From Micromonospora sp. WMMD1128 (GTDB lineage Bacteria; Actinomycetota; Actinomycetes; Mycobacteriales; Micromonosporaceae): a stretch of DNA of 64,000 bases. Below are positions 18,116 to 28,122 of this stretch, piece by piece. Under the pieces are notes generated by a model, which made no database searches, had not been told where the DNA came from, and worked only from the letters and a program-made list of their open reading frames with translations. The stretch spans positions 1,687,501 to 1,751,500 of the forward strand of contig NZ_CP114902.1 in NCBI RefSeq assembly GCF_027497235.1, given 5' to 3'. The first letter of the stretch is position 1. Each line of letters starts with the position of its first letter. A program made the position numbers and the translations under genes.

Positions 18116-19030
18116 TTACTGGCCGCCGCCGAAGGTGTCGCAGACCTTCGGGTCACCGGTGGTGAAACCCTTGGTGAACCACTGCTGGCGCTGCTCGGAC
18201 GTGCCGTGGGTGAACTCGTCGGGGTTCACCGGCCGGCCGGAGCGCTGCTGGATGGCGTCGTCGCCGATCTTCTCGGCGGTGTCGACGGCCTGTTGGATGT
18301 CCTGGTCGGTGATGCTCTTGAAGATCTTCTGGCCCTGGTCGTCGGCGGTGCCGGTGGCGTTCTTGGCCCAGGCGCCGGCATAGCAGTCGGCCTGCAACTC
18401 CAGCTTCACCGAGAGCGCGTTGGCGTTCTGCGGGTCACGCTGCTGCTGGCGGCGCATCTGCGCCTCGGTGCCGAGCAGGTCCTGCACGTGGTGCCCGTAC
18501 TCGTGGGCCAGGACGTACGGCTGGGCGAACTCGCCCTCGGCGCCGAGCTGGTCGGCGAGCAGGCGGTAGAAGGTGAGGTCGATGTAGACCAGGTCGTCGG
18601 CCGGGCAGTAGAACGGGCCGACCCCCGAGTCGGCCGCGCCGCAGCCGGTGCTGACGTTCTGGCTGAAGAACACCGTCTTGGACGGCTTGTACTGCTCGCC
18701 GAACACCTCCGGCATGGCGGTGCGCCAGTAGGCCTGGATGGAGTTGACGTAGAGCGTGTTGCGGCAGTCGAGCTGCTCCAGCGCGTCCTGCGCGGAGCAT
18801 TTCTGCTCCAGCGAGGCGTTGTCGCCCTGGTCCGAACCGCCGCCGTTGGTGGCCGCGTTGAGGCCGAAACCGCCGCCCACGAGGGCGACGAGCACGGCGA
18901 TGATGATGCCCACGATCCCGCCCCGGCCACCGCCGATCGGGATCGGGATGCCCATCCCGCCCCCTCCGCCGGACCCTCGCCGGTCGTCCACCTGGCTGGT
19001 GTCGACCCGCGCGTTCTCATTCAGCTCCAT
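18116..19030 (-). CDS. neutral zinc metallopeptidase of the YpfJ family, membrane anchored
   Basis: The 304-residue protein begins with a Gly-rich cytosolic stretch (DTSQVDDRRGSGGGGG), one membrane segment (GGIVGIIIAVLVALVGGGFG) and an extracellular catalytic domain. The zinc site is HEYGHH in YVLAHEYGHHVQDLLG, with the downstream ELQADCYAGAWA supplying the third ligand. Cysteine pairs are present as in the family. The ATG at 19028-19030 gives the standard MELNEN start; an ATG 30 codons earlier is possible but adds low-complexity sequence. Confidence 0.9.
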   Translation of the reverse strand: MELNENARVDTSQVDDRRGSGGGGGMGIPIPIGGGRGGIVGIIIAVLVALVGGGFGLNAATNGGGSDQGDNASLEQKCSAQDALEQLDCRNTLYVNSIQAYWRTAMPEVFGEQYKPSKTVFFSQNVSTGCGAADSGVGPFYCPADDLVYIDLTFYRLLADQLGAEGEFAQPYVLAHEYGHHVQDLLGTEAQMRRQQQRDPQNANALSVKLELQADCYAGAWAKNATGTADDQGQKIFKSITDQDIQQAVDTAEKIGDDAIQQRSGRPVNPDEFTHGTSEQRQQWFTKGFTTGDPKVCDTFGGGQ

Positions 19031-19153
19031 GTTGACCCCGATCACCGATGTGTCCGTGTGTGGTGGTTGCGGTACCGGACCGGGTCCGGACGGCGGATTC
19101 GGTACCCGATGATCTTGCACGGTAATCCGGCGGGACGGGTGCGACGCGCCCGG

Positions 19154-19159
19154 TACACT
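19154..19159 (+). promoter_or_regulatory. -10 box for a leaderless leader ORF upstream of the ABC-F gene
   Basis: TACACT lies 6 nt before a GTG codon (19166), the position expected if transcription starts at that codon. No good -35 was seen, which is common in this organism. Confidence 0.45.
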
Positions 19160-19165
19160 TGTGCC

Positions 19166-19186
19166 GTGCTGCGCTGCGAAGGCTGA
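19166..19186 (+). CDS. possible six-codon leader peptide upstream of the ABC-F gene
   Basis: GTG CTG CGC TGC GAA GGC TGA encodes M(V)-L-R-C-E-G. It would be translated from the first transcribed base if the TACACT box is the -10. It ends 8 nt before a hairpin with a short T-run and 89 nt before the ABC-F start. Short leader ORFs of this kind control several antibiotic-resistance ABC-F genes; whether this one is translated is not known. Confidence 0.35.
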   Translation: MLRCEG

Positions 19187-19194
19187 ACCGCCCC

Positions 19195-19227
19195 GCGCCG
19201 ACGGAGATGACGATCCGCCGGCGCTTT
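19195..19227 (+). terminator. attenuator-like hairpin in the ABC-F leader
   Basis: GCGCCG-A-CGGA (19195-19205) pairs with TCCG-C-CGGCGC (19214-19224) around an 8-nt loop, with one A/C mismatch, and is followed directly by TTT. It separates the leader ORF from the ABC-F gene. Confidence 0.5.
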
Positions 19228-19275
19228 CGCGTGCCCTGAGTCAGCCCTTCCGGACCCGAGAGCGAGTCTTCCGAA

Positions 19276-20883
<1,608 letters not shown>

Positions 20884-21342
20884 CCTGGCCCCCGTCCTTC
20901 CGATGTCGATCATGAAGTTGGCGGCACCGTACGAGATCCACACCGCCGTCAACCTCATGATCACCCGCTTGCTCTTTCGGAAGGTCGGGCTCGGGGTTGG
21001 TCAAGGAGGTGCCACACCTCCAGACCGGCGCTGTCCGGGATCTTGGAGGGCGGTGGCCCCTGGGGCGGCACGCTCCACGATCGGCAGCAGCCCGAGCAGC
21101 CCGGGCCGCGGGTCGGGTAACCGTCCGGATCGATGCCCTCACGTCGGCGCCCGTGGAGCGGATCAAGCCGGCATCCGGCACGCGATACGGATCGAACGCT
21201 CGAAAGGATCACTCTATCGGGAACCTGACACTGCGTAGCGTGTCGGTTGGCGAATAGTTGATATCTGGCGCATGATCGTCCGAGGCGGTCTAATAGGTGG
21301 GACCGTATCCGAACCGCACAGTCTGGGACGTGAGGAATCAGC
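20884..21342. other. 459-bp intergenic region with an inverted-repeat element
   Basis: No gene was recognised. The first 80 bp hold an imperfect 18-bp inverted repeat, listed next. The rest holds no clear ORF. GAGGAA stands before the downstream HTH gene. A promoter could lie in the more AT-rich 21200-21300 segment, but no pair of boxes stood out. Confidence 0.5.
20908..20962. repeat. inverted-repeat element (GATCATGAAGTTGGCGGC type)
   Basis: GATCATGAAGTTGGCGGC (20908-20925) is matched by its reverse complement at 20945-20962 with two mismatches, with a 19-nt loop. It lies 24 nt after the ABC-F stop. It could act as a terminator. From memory, similar GATCATGAAGTTG palindromes recur in Micromonospora and Salinispora genomes, suggesting a dispersed REP or MITE-like family. 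Confidence 0.65.
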
Positions 21343-21570
21343 ATGGCAGCCACCGGCACAGCCACCAGCACTGAGAAGGGTCGCCGGATCGTCGGGGCCG
21401 AGCGTCAGACGCTCGCCAAAGACCTGGTAAAGCGGTACACCGGGGGTGAGAGCATCCGTGCGCTGGCGGCCTCGACCGGCCGTTCCTACGGGTTCATCCA
21501 CCGGGTGCTCACCGAGTCCGGGGTGCAGCTGCGGCAGCGCGGCGGCGCCCGGCGCCGCAAGAAGGCGTGA
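21343..21570 (+). CDS. small helix-turn-helix protein
   Basis: The 75-residue basic protein has a central helix-turn-helix (LAKDLVKRYTGGESIRALAA followed by TGRSYGFIHRVLTESGV) and a very basic tail, RQRGGARRRKKA. It resembles the conserved actinobacterial protein Rv1473A in size and place next to an ABC-F gene. The ATG is preceded by GAGGAA. It is likely DNA-binding, perhaps nucleoid-associated; the target is unknown. Confidence 0.85.
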   Translation: MAATGTATSTEKGRRIVGAERQTLAKDLVKRYTGGESIRALAASTGRSYGFIHRVLTESGVQLRQRGGARRRKKA

Positions 21571-21616
21571 CCCGCCCCCCAGCGTCGTCCATCAGCGTCG
21601 CGCTCCGGGTGGTCCG

Positions 21617-22384
21617 GTGACCGCCGAGACGACCGGAGTTCGACTCGACTGCGACGGGCCGGTTGCGACGGTGACGTTGTGCCGGCCCGACGTGCTCAAC
21701 GCCCAGACCCCGGCGATGTGGCGTGCCATGAGCGAGTTCTCCCGGGACCTGCCGGGTGACGTCCGGGTCGTCGTCGTACGCGGGGAGGGGCGTTCCTTCT
21801 CCGCCGGCCTGGACCTTTCGGTCGCCGGTGCCTCCGGGCCGGGCTCCTTCGCCGAGCTGGCCGCGCTCCCCGAGAGCGAGTGCGCCGACCGGATCGCCGG
21901 ATATCAGGGCGGCTTCACCTGGCTGCACCGGCCGGACGTCATCTCGGTCGCCGCCGTGCAGGGCCATGCCATCGGCGCCGGTTTCCAGCTCGCCCTCGCC
22001 TGTGACCTGCGCGTGCTCGCCGCCGACGCCCGGCTCTCGATGGCCGAGGTGACGCTCGGCCTGGTTCCCGACCTGGGCGGCACCCGTCGCCTGATCGACC
22101 TGGTCGGCTACTCCCGGGCGCTGGAGATCTGCGCCACCGGCCGCCGGATGGACGCCGCCGAGGCGGACCGGGTCGGCCTGGCCACCCTGGTGGTGCCGAA
22201 CGACGAGCTGGACGGCGCGGTGCGTGACCTGTCCGCCGGGCTGCTCGCCAACAACCGGGACGCGGTCGTGGAGATCAAGGCGTTGCTCGCCGGCGCGGTC
22301 GGGCGGTCGCACGCCGAGCAGCAGCGGGCCGAGCGGGAGGCGCAGACCCGGCGGATCCGCGACCTGGCCGGCCGCGGCGAATAG
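21617..22384 (+). CDS. enoyl-CoA hydratase/isomerase family protein
   Basis: The 255-residue crotonase-fold protein shows the oxyanion-hole motifs RGEGRSFSAGLDLSVAG and AVQGHAIGAGFQLALACDLR. The region MAEVTLGLVPDLGGTRRL has the second catalytic-type position as D in PDLGG, as often in actinobacterial EchA proteins. The substrate is unknown; beta-oxidation or a related pathway is likely. The GTG at 21617 gives a normal N-terminus, although its ribosome binding site is weak. It starts 46 nt after the HTH gene. From memory, Rv1472 (echA12) occupies the matching position in M. tuberculosis. Confidence 0.9.
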   Translation: MTAETTGVRLDCDGPVATVTLCRPDVLNAQTPAMWRAMSEFSRDLPGDVRVVVVRGEGRSFSAGLDLSVAGASGPGSFAELAALPESECADRIAGYQGGFTWLHRPDVISVAAVQGHAIGAGFQLALACDLRVLAADARLSMAEVTLGLVPDLGGTRRLIDLVGYSRALEICATGRRMDAAEADRVGLATLVVPNDELDGAVRDLSAGLLANNRDAVVEIKALLAGAVGRSHAEQQRAEREAQTRRIRDLAGRGE

Positions 22385-22487
22385 TAAGGACCGCACGGGA
22401 AGATCCGGGTTACTCGCGAGGTTGTCACAGGCGTCGGGAGAATGGACCCCGACGGTTCTCCGTTGCCCGACGACCCGGAGGTGACGA

Positions 22488-24482
22488 GTGTCCAACCACA
22501 TGGCCGGCGGCGGCATGGGTGGCTGGAGCATGCTCCGGTCGCTGCGCAACCGCGACGAGGTCTCCGCCCACCAGCTCAAGCGCGGCACCGCCCGGCGGAT
22601 CGTCGCGTTCGCCCAGCCCTACCGGCGCGATATCGTCATCTTCCTGATCACCGTCATCGTGGCCGCGGTGATCGGCGTGGCCACCCCGCTGCTCGCCGGT
22701 GACGTCATCGACGCGATCGCCGGCGGCGGCTCCGACGCCCGCGACACCGTGGTCCGGCTCGCCCTGATCATCGCCGTGCTGGCCGTGGCCGACGCGCTCT
22801 TCTCGCTGGCCCAGCGGTGGTATTCCGCCCGCATCGGCGAGGGCATCATCCTCGACCTGCGCACCCGGGTCTACGACCACGTCCAGCGGATGCCGCTGCA
22901 GTTCTTCACCCGCACCCAGACCGGCGCGCTCGTGAGCCGGCTCAACAACGACGTGCTCGGCGCCCAGCGCGCGTTCACCTCGACCCTGTCCGGGGTGGTC
23001 AGCAACGTCATCCAGCTCGTGCTCACCGCTGCGGCGATGCTCGTGCTGTCCTGGCAGATCACCGTGCTGGCGCTGGTGCTGCTGCCGATCTTCATCATCC
23101 CGGCCCGGCGGGTCGGGCGGCGGCTGGCCGAAATCACCCGCGAGTCCTACAACCTCGACGCCAAGATGAACGCCACCATGACCGAGCGGTTCAACGTCTC
23201 GGGCGCCCTGCTGGTCAAGCTGTTCGGCGCGCCCGAGGTGGAGGCCACGCGGTTCGCCGGCCGGGCCGAGCGGGTGCGTGACATCGGCATCCAGTCCGCG
23301 ATGTACTCCCGCACCTTCTTCGTGGCGATGCTGCTCGTCGCCTCGCTCGCCCAGGCGCTCACCTACGGGCTGGGCGGCTGGCTCGCCGTCGCCGGCGCGG
23401 TCAGCGCGGGCACCGTAGTCAAGCTGGCGCTGCTGCTCACCCGCCTCTACGGTCCGCTCACCGCGCTGTCCAACGTCCGGGTCGACGTGATGAGCGCGTT
23501 GGTCTCCTTCGACCGTGTCTTCGAGGTGCTCGACCTGCGTCCGGGCATCGCGGAGAAGCCCGACGCGGTGCCCGTCCCGCCGCGCAACGGCCGGGTCGAG
23601 TTCCGTGACGTGCGCTTCCGCTACCCGAGCGCCGCCGAGGTGTCGCTGGCCTCGCTGGAAGAGGTCGCCGCGCTCGACCGGACGGTCAACGAGCCGGTGC
23701 TCAGGGGCGTCTCGTTCGCCGTCGAGCCCGGGCAGATGGTCGCCCTGGTCGGCCCGTCCGGCGCCGGCAAGTCGACGCTGTCCATGCTGGTCTCGCGGAT
23801 CTACGACGTCAGCGACGGTCAGGTGCTCGTCGGCGGCGTGGACGTCCGGGACGCCACGCTCGCCTCGCTGCGCGACGAGATCGGCGTGGTCACCCAGGAT
23901 TCGCACCTGTTCCACGAGACGATCCGGGAAAATCTGCGCTACGCCAAGCCCGACGCCACCGACGACGAGATCTGGGCGGCGCTGGCCGGCGCACAGGTCG
24001 CCGACCTGGTCCGGTCCACGCCCGACGGGCTCGACACCACGGTCGGCGAGCGGGGCTACCGCTTCTCCGGCGGTGAGAAGCAACGGATCGCCATCGCTCG
24101 ACTGCTGCTCAAGGCCCCGTCGATCGTGATCCTCGACGAGGCCACCGCGCACCTCGACTCGGAGAGCGAGGCGGCGGTGCAGCGGGCGCTGTCGGTGGCG
24201 TTGACCGGGCGCACCGCGTTGGTGATCGCGCACCGGCTCTCCACCGTGCGCGACGCCGACCAGATCCTGGTCCTCGACGAGGGGCGGATCGTCGAGCGCG
24301 GCCGACACGACGAGCTGGTGGCGGTCGGCGGTCTCTACGCCGAGCTCTACCGCACCCAGTTCGCGGTCAGCGACTCCCCGGCGCCCTACACCGAGCCGGA
24401 GCAGCCCGAGCCGGTGGTGACCACGGTGCCGATGGGCACGTACGTCGCGCAGGAGGCGATGCCGCCGGCGTCGGCGAACTAG
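22488..24482 (+). CDS. ABC exporter, fused membrane and ATPase domains
   Basis: The 664-residue half-transporter has a six-helix exporter domain (about 40-340, for example IVIFLITVIVAAVIGVATPL) and an ATPase domain. The latter has Walker A GPSGAGKST, signature FSGGEKQRIAIAR and IVILDEATAHLDSES. The region just before Walker A has an extra segment, ASLEEVAALDRTVNEPVLRG. It probably works as a homodimer exporting a lipid or drug-like molecule. The start is GTG at 22488 with GGAGG 6 nt upstream. It lies 103 nt after the enoyl-CoA hydratase gene. Confidence 0.93.
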   Translation: MSNHMAGGGMGGWSMLRSLRNRDEVSAHQLKRGTARRIVAFAQPYRRDIVIFLITVIVAAVIGVATPLLAGDVIDAIAGGGSDARDTVVRLALIIAVLAVADALFSLAQRWYSARIGEGIILDLRTRVYDHVQRMPLQFFTRTQTGALVSRLNNDVLGAQRAFTSTLSGVVSNVIQLVLTAAAMLVLSWQITVLALVLLPIFIIPARRVGRRLAEITRESYNLDAKMNATMTERFNVSGALLVKLFGAPEVEATRFAGRAERVRDIGIQSAMYSRTFFVAMLLVASLAQALTYGLGGWLAVAGAVSAGTVVKLALLLTRLYGPLTALSNVRVDVMSALVSFDRVFEVLDLRPGIAEKPDAVPVPPRNGRVEFRDVRFRYPSAAEVSLASLEEVAALDRTVNEPVLRGVSFAVEPGQMVALVGPSGAGKSTLSMLVSRIYDVSDGQVLVGGVDVRDATLASLRDEIGVVTQDSHLFHETIRENLRYAKPDATDDEIWAALAGAQVADLVRSTPDGLDTTVGERGYRFSGGEKQRIAIARLLLKAPSIVILDEATAHLDSESEAAVQRALSVALTGRTALVIAHRLSTVRDADQILVLDEGRIVERGRHDELVAVGGLYAELYRTQFAVSDSPAPYTEPEQPEPVVTTVPMGTYVAQEAMPPASAN

Positions 24483-24522
24483 GGCTCGCCGGTCCGACCG
24501 CGTGCCGGCGGATCCGGGGAGG

Positions 24523-25146
24523 CTATTCGCCGGTGACCGCCGCGCGCAGCTCGCCGAAGGCGGCACCGAGCGTCTCCGGCGTGAAGTGGGCGTTCAGGCC
24601 GCTCGGGTTGGGCAGCACCCAGAGCCGGGCCGGTCCGAGCGACTCCGGCTGCGGCCCGAAGCGGGCCTTCGGCCGGGCGAACCCGATCCGGTACGCGGTC
24701 ACCCCGACCACCGCCACCCAGCGCGGCCGGTGACGCTCGACCTTCTCGGTCAGCACCCGGGCGCCGTCGACCAGCTCCTGCGCGGTCAGCTCGTCGGCGC
24801 GGGCGCTGGCCCGGGCCACCATGTTGGTGATGCCCAACCCCAGCGCCGGCAGCTCGTCCTGTTCGCTGGGGTGTAGCAGCCGCGGGGTGAAGCCGCCCCG
24901 GTGCAGCGCCGGCCAGAACCGGTTGCCCGGGCGGGCGAAGTGCCAGCCGGTGGCCGCCGACCACAGGCCCGGGTTGATCCCGACGAAGAGCACGTCCAGC
25001 CCGGGCGCGAGCACGTCGGGCAGCAGCCGGTCGGCCGCGGCGGCGAGCTGTTCCCGGCTGGGCCGGGGGTGGCGTCGGGCCGGCGTGCCCGGACCGGGGG
25101 CGGCCTCGGGCCGCCGACCGGCGGGCCGGCGGCGGGGCGCCGTCAC
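24523..25146 (-). CDS. mug: mismatch-specific uracil/thymine-DNA glycosylase (Mug family)
   Basis: The 207-residue protein has the Mug active-site stretch VLFVGINPGLWSAATGWHFA and the C-terminal DNA-binding motif LPNPSGLNAHFTPE. It removes uracil or thymine opposite guanine in base excision repair. The N-terminal 40 residues are Pro/Arg rich and probably disordered. The GTG start at 25144-25146 overlaps the stop of the SDR gene upstream (GTGA), so it is translated with that gene at the end of a five-gene minus-strand operon. Confidence 0.92.
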   Translation of the reverse strand: MTAPRRRPAGRRPEAAPGPGTPARRHPRPSREQLAAAADRLLPDVLAPGLDVLFVGINPGLWSAATGWHFARPGNRFWPALHRGGFTPRLLHPSEQDELPALGLGITNMVARASARADELTAQELVDGARVLTEKVERHRPRWVAVVGVTAYRIGFARPKARFGPQPESLGPARLWVLPNPSGLNAHFTPETLGAAFGELRAAVTGE

Positions 25147-25904
25147 AGCCCGCGCACCGCGCCGCCGTCGACCGGCACGGTCAACCCGGTGACGTAGCCG
25201 GCGGCGGGGGAGAGCAGGAACGCGGCCACCCGGCCGAACTCGGCCGGTTCGCCGAAGCGGCCCAGCGGGATCGCCGCCTCCGCCTCGGCGCGGGCCCGGT
25301 CGGCGTCGCCGGTGGCGGCCAGCAGCTCCCGGTTGCGGTCGGTCATGATGCGTCCGGGCAGCAGGCTCAGCACGCGTACGCCGCGCGGACCGTACTCGTC
25401 GGCCATGTCCTTCGCCACGCCGGCCAGGCCGGGTCGCAGGCCGTTGGAGATGCCAAGCCCGGCCAGCGGCCCGCGTACCGAGGTGGACAGCACCAGGGCG
25501 ATCGCGCCGCCGTCGGTGAGCGCGCCGGCCACCGTGCGGGCGACCCGGACGCTGCCCAGGAAGACCGTCTCGAACGACTCCCGCCACTGCTCGTCGGTGA
25601 CCTCGGCGGCGGTGCCCCGGGCCGGGCCGCCGACCGAGACCAGCGCGCCGTCGAGCCGGCCGAAGTGTTCGCGCGCCGCGGCGACCAGGCGGGCCGGGGT
25701 GTCGGGGTCGGCCAGGTCGGCGGCCAGCCCGATGGCCCGCGTCGGGTCGCCGAGCGACTCGACCGCGGCGGCCACCCGCTCCGGCGCCCGGGCGGAGAGC
25801 ACCACCCGGGCGCCGTCCGCGACGAGCTGCTGGGCGGTGGCGAAACCGAGGCCGCCGGACGCACCGGTCAGCACGTACACCCGGTCGGCGAGTCCGAGAT
25901 CCAT
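25143..25904 (-). CDS. SDR family oxidoreductase with altered active site
   Basis: The 253-residue Rossmann protein has the NAD(P) motif TGASGGLGFATAQQL and ends with the family tail GYVTGLTVPVDGG. The catalytic Ser is in VLSTSVRGP, but the usual Y-x-x-x-K is replaced by S-x-x-x-R in GISNGLRPG. Similar SNxLR variants form a recognised subgroup whose chemistry is unclear. The ATG at 25902-25904 gives the standard start. It lies 32 nt after the partner-protein gene and overlaps mug. Confidence 0.87.
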   Translation of the reverse strand: MDLGLADRVYVLTGASGGLGFATAQQLVADGARVVLSARAPERVAAAVESLGDPTRAIGLAADLADPDTPARLVAAAREHFGRLDGALVSVGGPARGTAAEVTDEQWRESFETVFLGSVRVARTVAGALTDGGAIALVLSTSVRGPLAGLGISNGLRPGLAGVAKDMADEYGPRGVRVLSLLPGRIMTDRNRELLAATGDADRARAEAEAAIPLGRFGEPAEFGRVAAFLLSPAAGYVTGLTVPVDGGAVRGL

Positions 25905-25936
25905 GCGCCCGATCCTGCCGTACCGGGTGGGACCTG

Positions 25937-26383
25937 TCAGCGCGGGGCGGGCCGCAGCAGGCGTACCCGCCCGGCGAGCTGGACCGCGACGGCGCCACCG
26001 GTGCGGGCGAGCGCCGGGAGACGGCGGGGCCGGGGCGCGGCGTGGCCGTCGTAGCGGCTCGCGGCCTCGCGTCCGGCCAACTCGTCGGCGCCCAGCGGGG
26101 GCAGCGTGCCCGCGTCGCGCAGCGCGCGGGCCAGGTCCCAGCCGTCGCGCAGCGACCCGTTCGTGGGGCGGCCGGCGGCCCAGCCGGTGAAGGCCGCCGG
26201 CCAGTCGGCGCCGAGTCCGGCGGCGAGCAGCGGCCAGTGCCGGGCCACGTCGCCGGCCCGTTTGCGCAGCAGGGCCCGGCGGGCGGCCTCGACCGGCGCC
26301 GGGGCGAAGCCGGGCGGCAGCGGCCCGTCGGCCACCAGCGCGGCGACCAGCTCGGCCTGCCGGGCGGCCAGGTCGCCGCTCAC
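25937..26383 (-). CDS. short partner protein of the DUF692 oxidase
   Basis: The 148-residue soluble protein reads LAARQAELVAALVADGPLPP, then ARRALLRKRAGDVARHWPLL and NGSLRDGWDLARALRDAGTL. This helical pattern resembles the small domain found next to or fused to DUF692 in Streptomyces (SCO6045-like, from memory). MNIO enzymes generally need a small partner that presents the substrate peptide, so this is the best candidate. GTG at 26381-26383 overlaps the DUF692 stop by GTGA. Confidence 0.72.
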   Translation of the reverse strand: MSGDLAARQAELVAALVADGPLPPGFAPAPVEAARRALLRKRAGDVARHWPLLAAGLGADWPAAFTGWAAGRPTNGSLRDGWDLARALRDAGTLPPLGADELAGREAASRYDGHAAPRPRRLPALARTGGAVAVQLAGRVRLLRPAPR

Positions 26384-27198
26384 GTGACCACCGGGTGGCC
26401 GGAGGCGGCGGCCAGCGCGTCCAGCTCGCCGCGCAGCTCGGCGGCGGGCGGATAGTGGCCGTCGCGTTCCAGCAGCAGCGCCGGCGGCCGGCGCCGCTCG
26501 CAGAGCTGGCGGACCAGGTCGAGCACCTCGGCGGGCACCGGGTCGGTGTGCGTGTCGTGGTAGAAGCCGCCGGCCTCGGCGCCGCCGGCCACGTGGACGT
26601 AGGCGATCCGCTCCAGCGGCAGCCGGTCCAGCAGCGCGGCGGCGTCGCCACCCCGGTTGCGGGCGTTGGCGTGCACGTTGGCGACGTCGAGCAGGAGCAG
26701 CGCCCCGGTGGCGTCGAGGATCTCGGTGAGGAAGTCGGCCTCGTCCAGCTCGTCGTCGGGCCAGTCGAAGAGCGCGGCGATCGGTTCCAGCGCCAGCGGC
26801 ACCGGCAGCTCCGCCTGCGTCCGCCGCACGTTCGCCACCACCGCGGCCACCGCCTCCCGGCTGCGCGGCAGCGGCAGCAGGTGGCCGGCCTCCAGCCCGC
26901 CGGCCCGCACGAACGCGATGTGCTCGCTGACCAGCGGCGCCGCCAGCGTCGTGGCTACCCCGGCCAGGTGCGCGACCCGGGCCGGGTCGACCGGTTCCGC
27001 GCCACCGAGCGAGAGCCGCACCCCGTGGGGTACGACTGTGACGCCGCGCTCGCGCAGCTCGGTCAGGCCCTCGGGCGGCGGCCCGGTCGGGGCGACCGAC
27101 TCCGCCACCACCTCGACGAACCGCAGCCCCGGCAGGCCGGCCACGAAACCGGCGATCTCGGGACGCCAGCCGATGCCGACGCCGGACGGGCCGTTCAT
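26380..27198 (-). CDS. DUF692 family multinuclear non-heme iron oxidase (MNIO)
   Basis: The 272-residue TIM-barrel protein has the DUF692 series of acid and histidine ligands: VVPHGVRLSLGG, PLVSEHIAFV, LALEPIAAL, LLLDVANVHANARN, YVHVAGG, DTHTDPVP and ALLLERDGHYPP. Characterised relatives (MbnB, TglH, ChrH, BufB) oxidise cysteines in peptides using two or three iron ions. The ATG at 27196-27198 overlaps the stop of a membrane protein with a Cys/Gly/Ser-rich tail, the obvious candidate substrate. The next gene is a small partner. Confidence 0.9.
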   Translation of the reverse strand: MNGPSGVGIGWRPEIAGFVAGLPGLRFVEVVAESVAPTGPPPEGLTELRERGVTVVPHGVRLSLGGAEPVDPARVAHLAGVATTLAAPLVSEHIAFVRAGGLEAGHLLPLPRSREAVAAVVANVRRTQAELPVPLALEPIAALFDWPDDELDEADFLTEILDATGALLLLDVANVHANARNRGGDAAALLDRLPLERIAYVHVAGGAEAGGFYHDTHTDPVPAEVLDLVRQLCERRRPPALLLERDGHYPPAAELRGELDALAAASGHPVVT

Positions 27199-28121
27199 CC
27201 GCCGCACCCGCCGCCGCCCCCGCACCCGCCGCCTCCACCGCAGGAGCTGCCGCCGCCGCAGGAGGAGGAGCTGCCACCGGAGCAGGAGCTGCCGCCGCCG
27301 CACGAGGTGCCGGAGGTGCCGGCGGTGCCCATCGCCTGGCGCTGGATCTCGGCCTGCTCGGCGAAGCCCGGGTCCATGGTCCAGAGCGTGGCGGTGCCGA
27401 ACAGCGCCACGCCCAGGGCCGCGTCCGACGGGCCGTAGGTGGCGTACGCGGGTGCGGCGGCGGGGCGCAGCCAGGCGTGCCGGCGGCGCATGTCGCGCAG
27501 CGCGGCGGTGGCCGCCCGGGTGCGCCAGGGCACGCGGTTGAACAGCAGGAACGCGGCGAACAACGGGAACAGGGTGAGGAGCAGGAAGCCGGCCGGGCGG
27601 CCGTTGGTCAGCCCGACGAAGGCGCGCACGACGCCGATCGCCAGCAGGAAACCGACAAGCATGGACCCGCGCCGCAGCGACCGGCGGCGCTCCTGGTCCA
27701 GGGCCAGGCCCCGGCGGACCAGGCCGTCCCGCAGCTCGTCGAGGGCGCGCCGGATCCACTCGTCGCGGACCAGCTCGCGGGAGCGCAGCCCGCGGCTGGC
27801 GGCGTGGTGGACGGCCTGGTCGAGCGGGGTCATCCCGGCCGGAAGCGGCCCGCCGGGCGCCAACCGCCGGTCCGGGTGCGCGCCGACCGCGCCGGCCCGG
27901 CGCAGCCCGCCGAGGGAGGTCCAGACCGCGAGCTGGTCGCCCCCGTTGAGGTACGCGACCTGTTGCGGCCCGAGCGCGCCGTGCTCGGTCACGGCGGTGC
28001 CGGCGAGCGCGCGGAACCGGTACACCGCCGTGCCGACGACCAGGACGACGGCCGCGACGAGATACCAGCGCAGGAAGACGGGGCCGGGGACGCCCCAGGT
28101 GTCGGCCGCGAGGACGGTCAT
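27195..28121 (-). CDS. membrane protein with Cys/Gly/Ser-rich C-terminal tail (TIGR04222-like), candidate MNIO substrate
   Basis: The 308-residue protein has a membrane segment at about 17-36 (YLVAAVVLVVGTAVYRF), a cytosolic helical domain, and two more membrane segments near 152-200 (MLVGFLLAIGVV, then GFLLLTLFPLFAAFLLF). The last 40 residues are almost only Gly, Ser and Cys, with six cysteines. Five of the gaps around them are regular: 5, 7, 5, 5 and 5 residues. This layout matches the family I know as TIGR04222. AGGAG stands 6 nt before the ATG, inside a strong leader hairpin. Confidence 0.82.
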   Translation of the reverse strand: MTVLAADTWGVPGPVFLRWYLVAAVVLVVGTAVYRFRALAGTAVTEHGALGPQQVAYLNGGDQLAVWTSLGGLRRAGAVGAHPDRRLAPGGPLPAGMTPLDQAVHHAASRGLRSRELVRDEWIRRALDELRDGLVRRGLALDQERRRSLRRGSMLVGFLLAIGVVRAFVGLTNGRPAGFLLLTLFPLFAAFLLFNRVPWRTRAATAALRDMRRRHAWLRPAAAPAYATYGPSDAALGVALFGTATLWTMDPGFAEQAEIQRQAMGTAGTSGTSCGGGSSCSGGSSSSCGGGSSCGGGGGCGGGGGCGG

Positions 28122-28122
28122 G

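Noticed and set aside
21250..21300. TTGATA with TAATAG as the promoter of the small HTH gene
   Set aside because: The spacing is 27 bp, too long for a sigma-70-type promoter.
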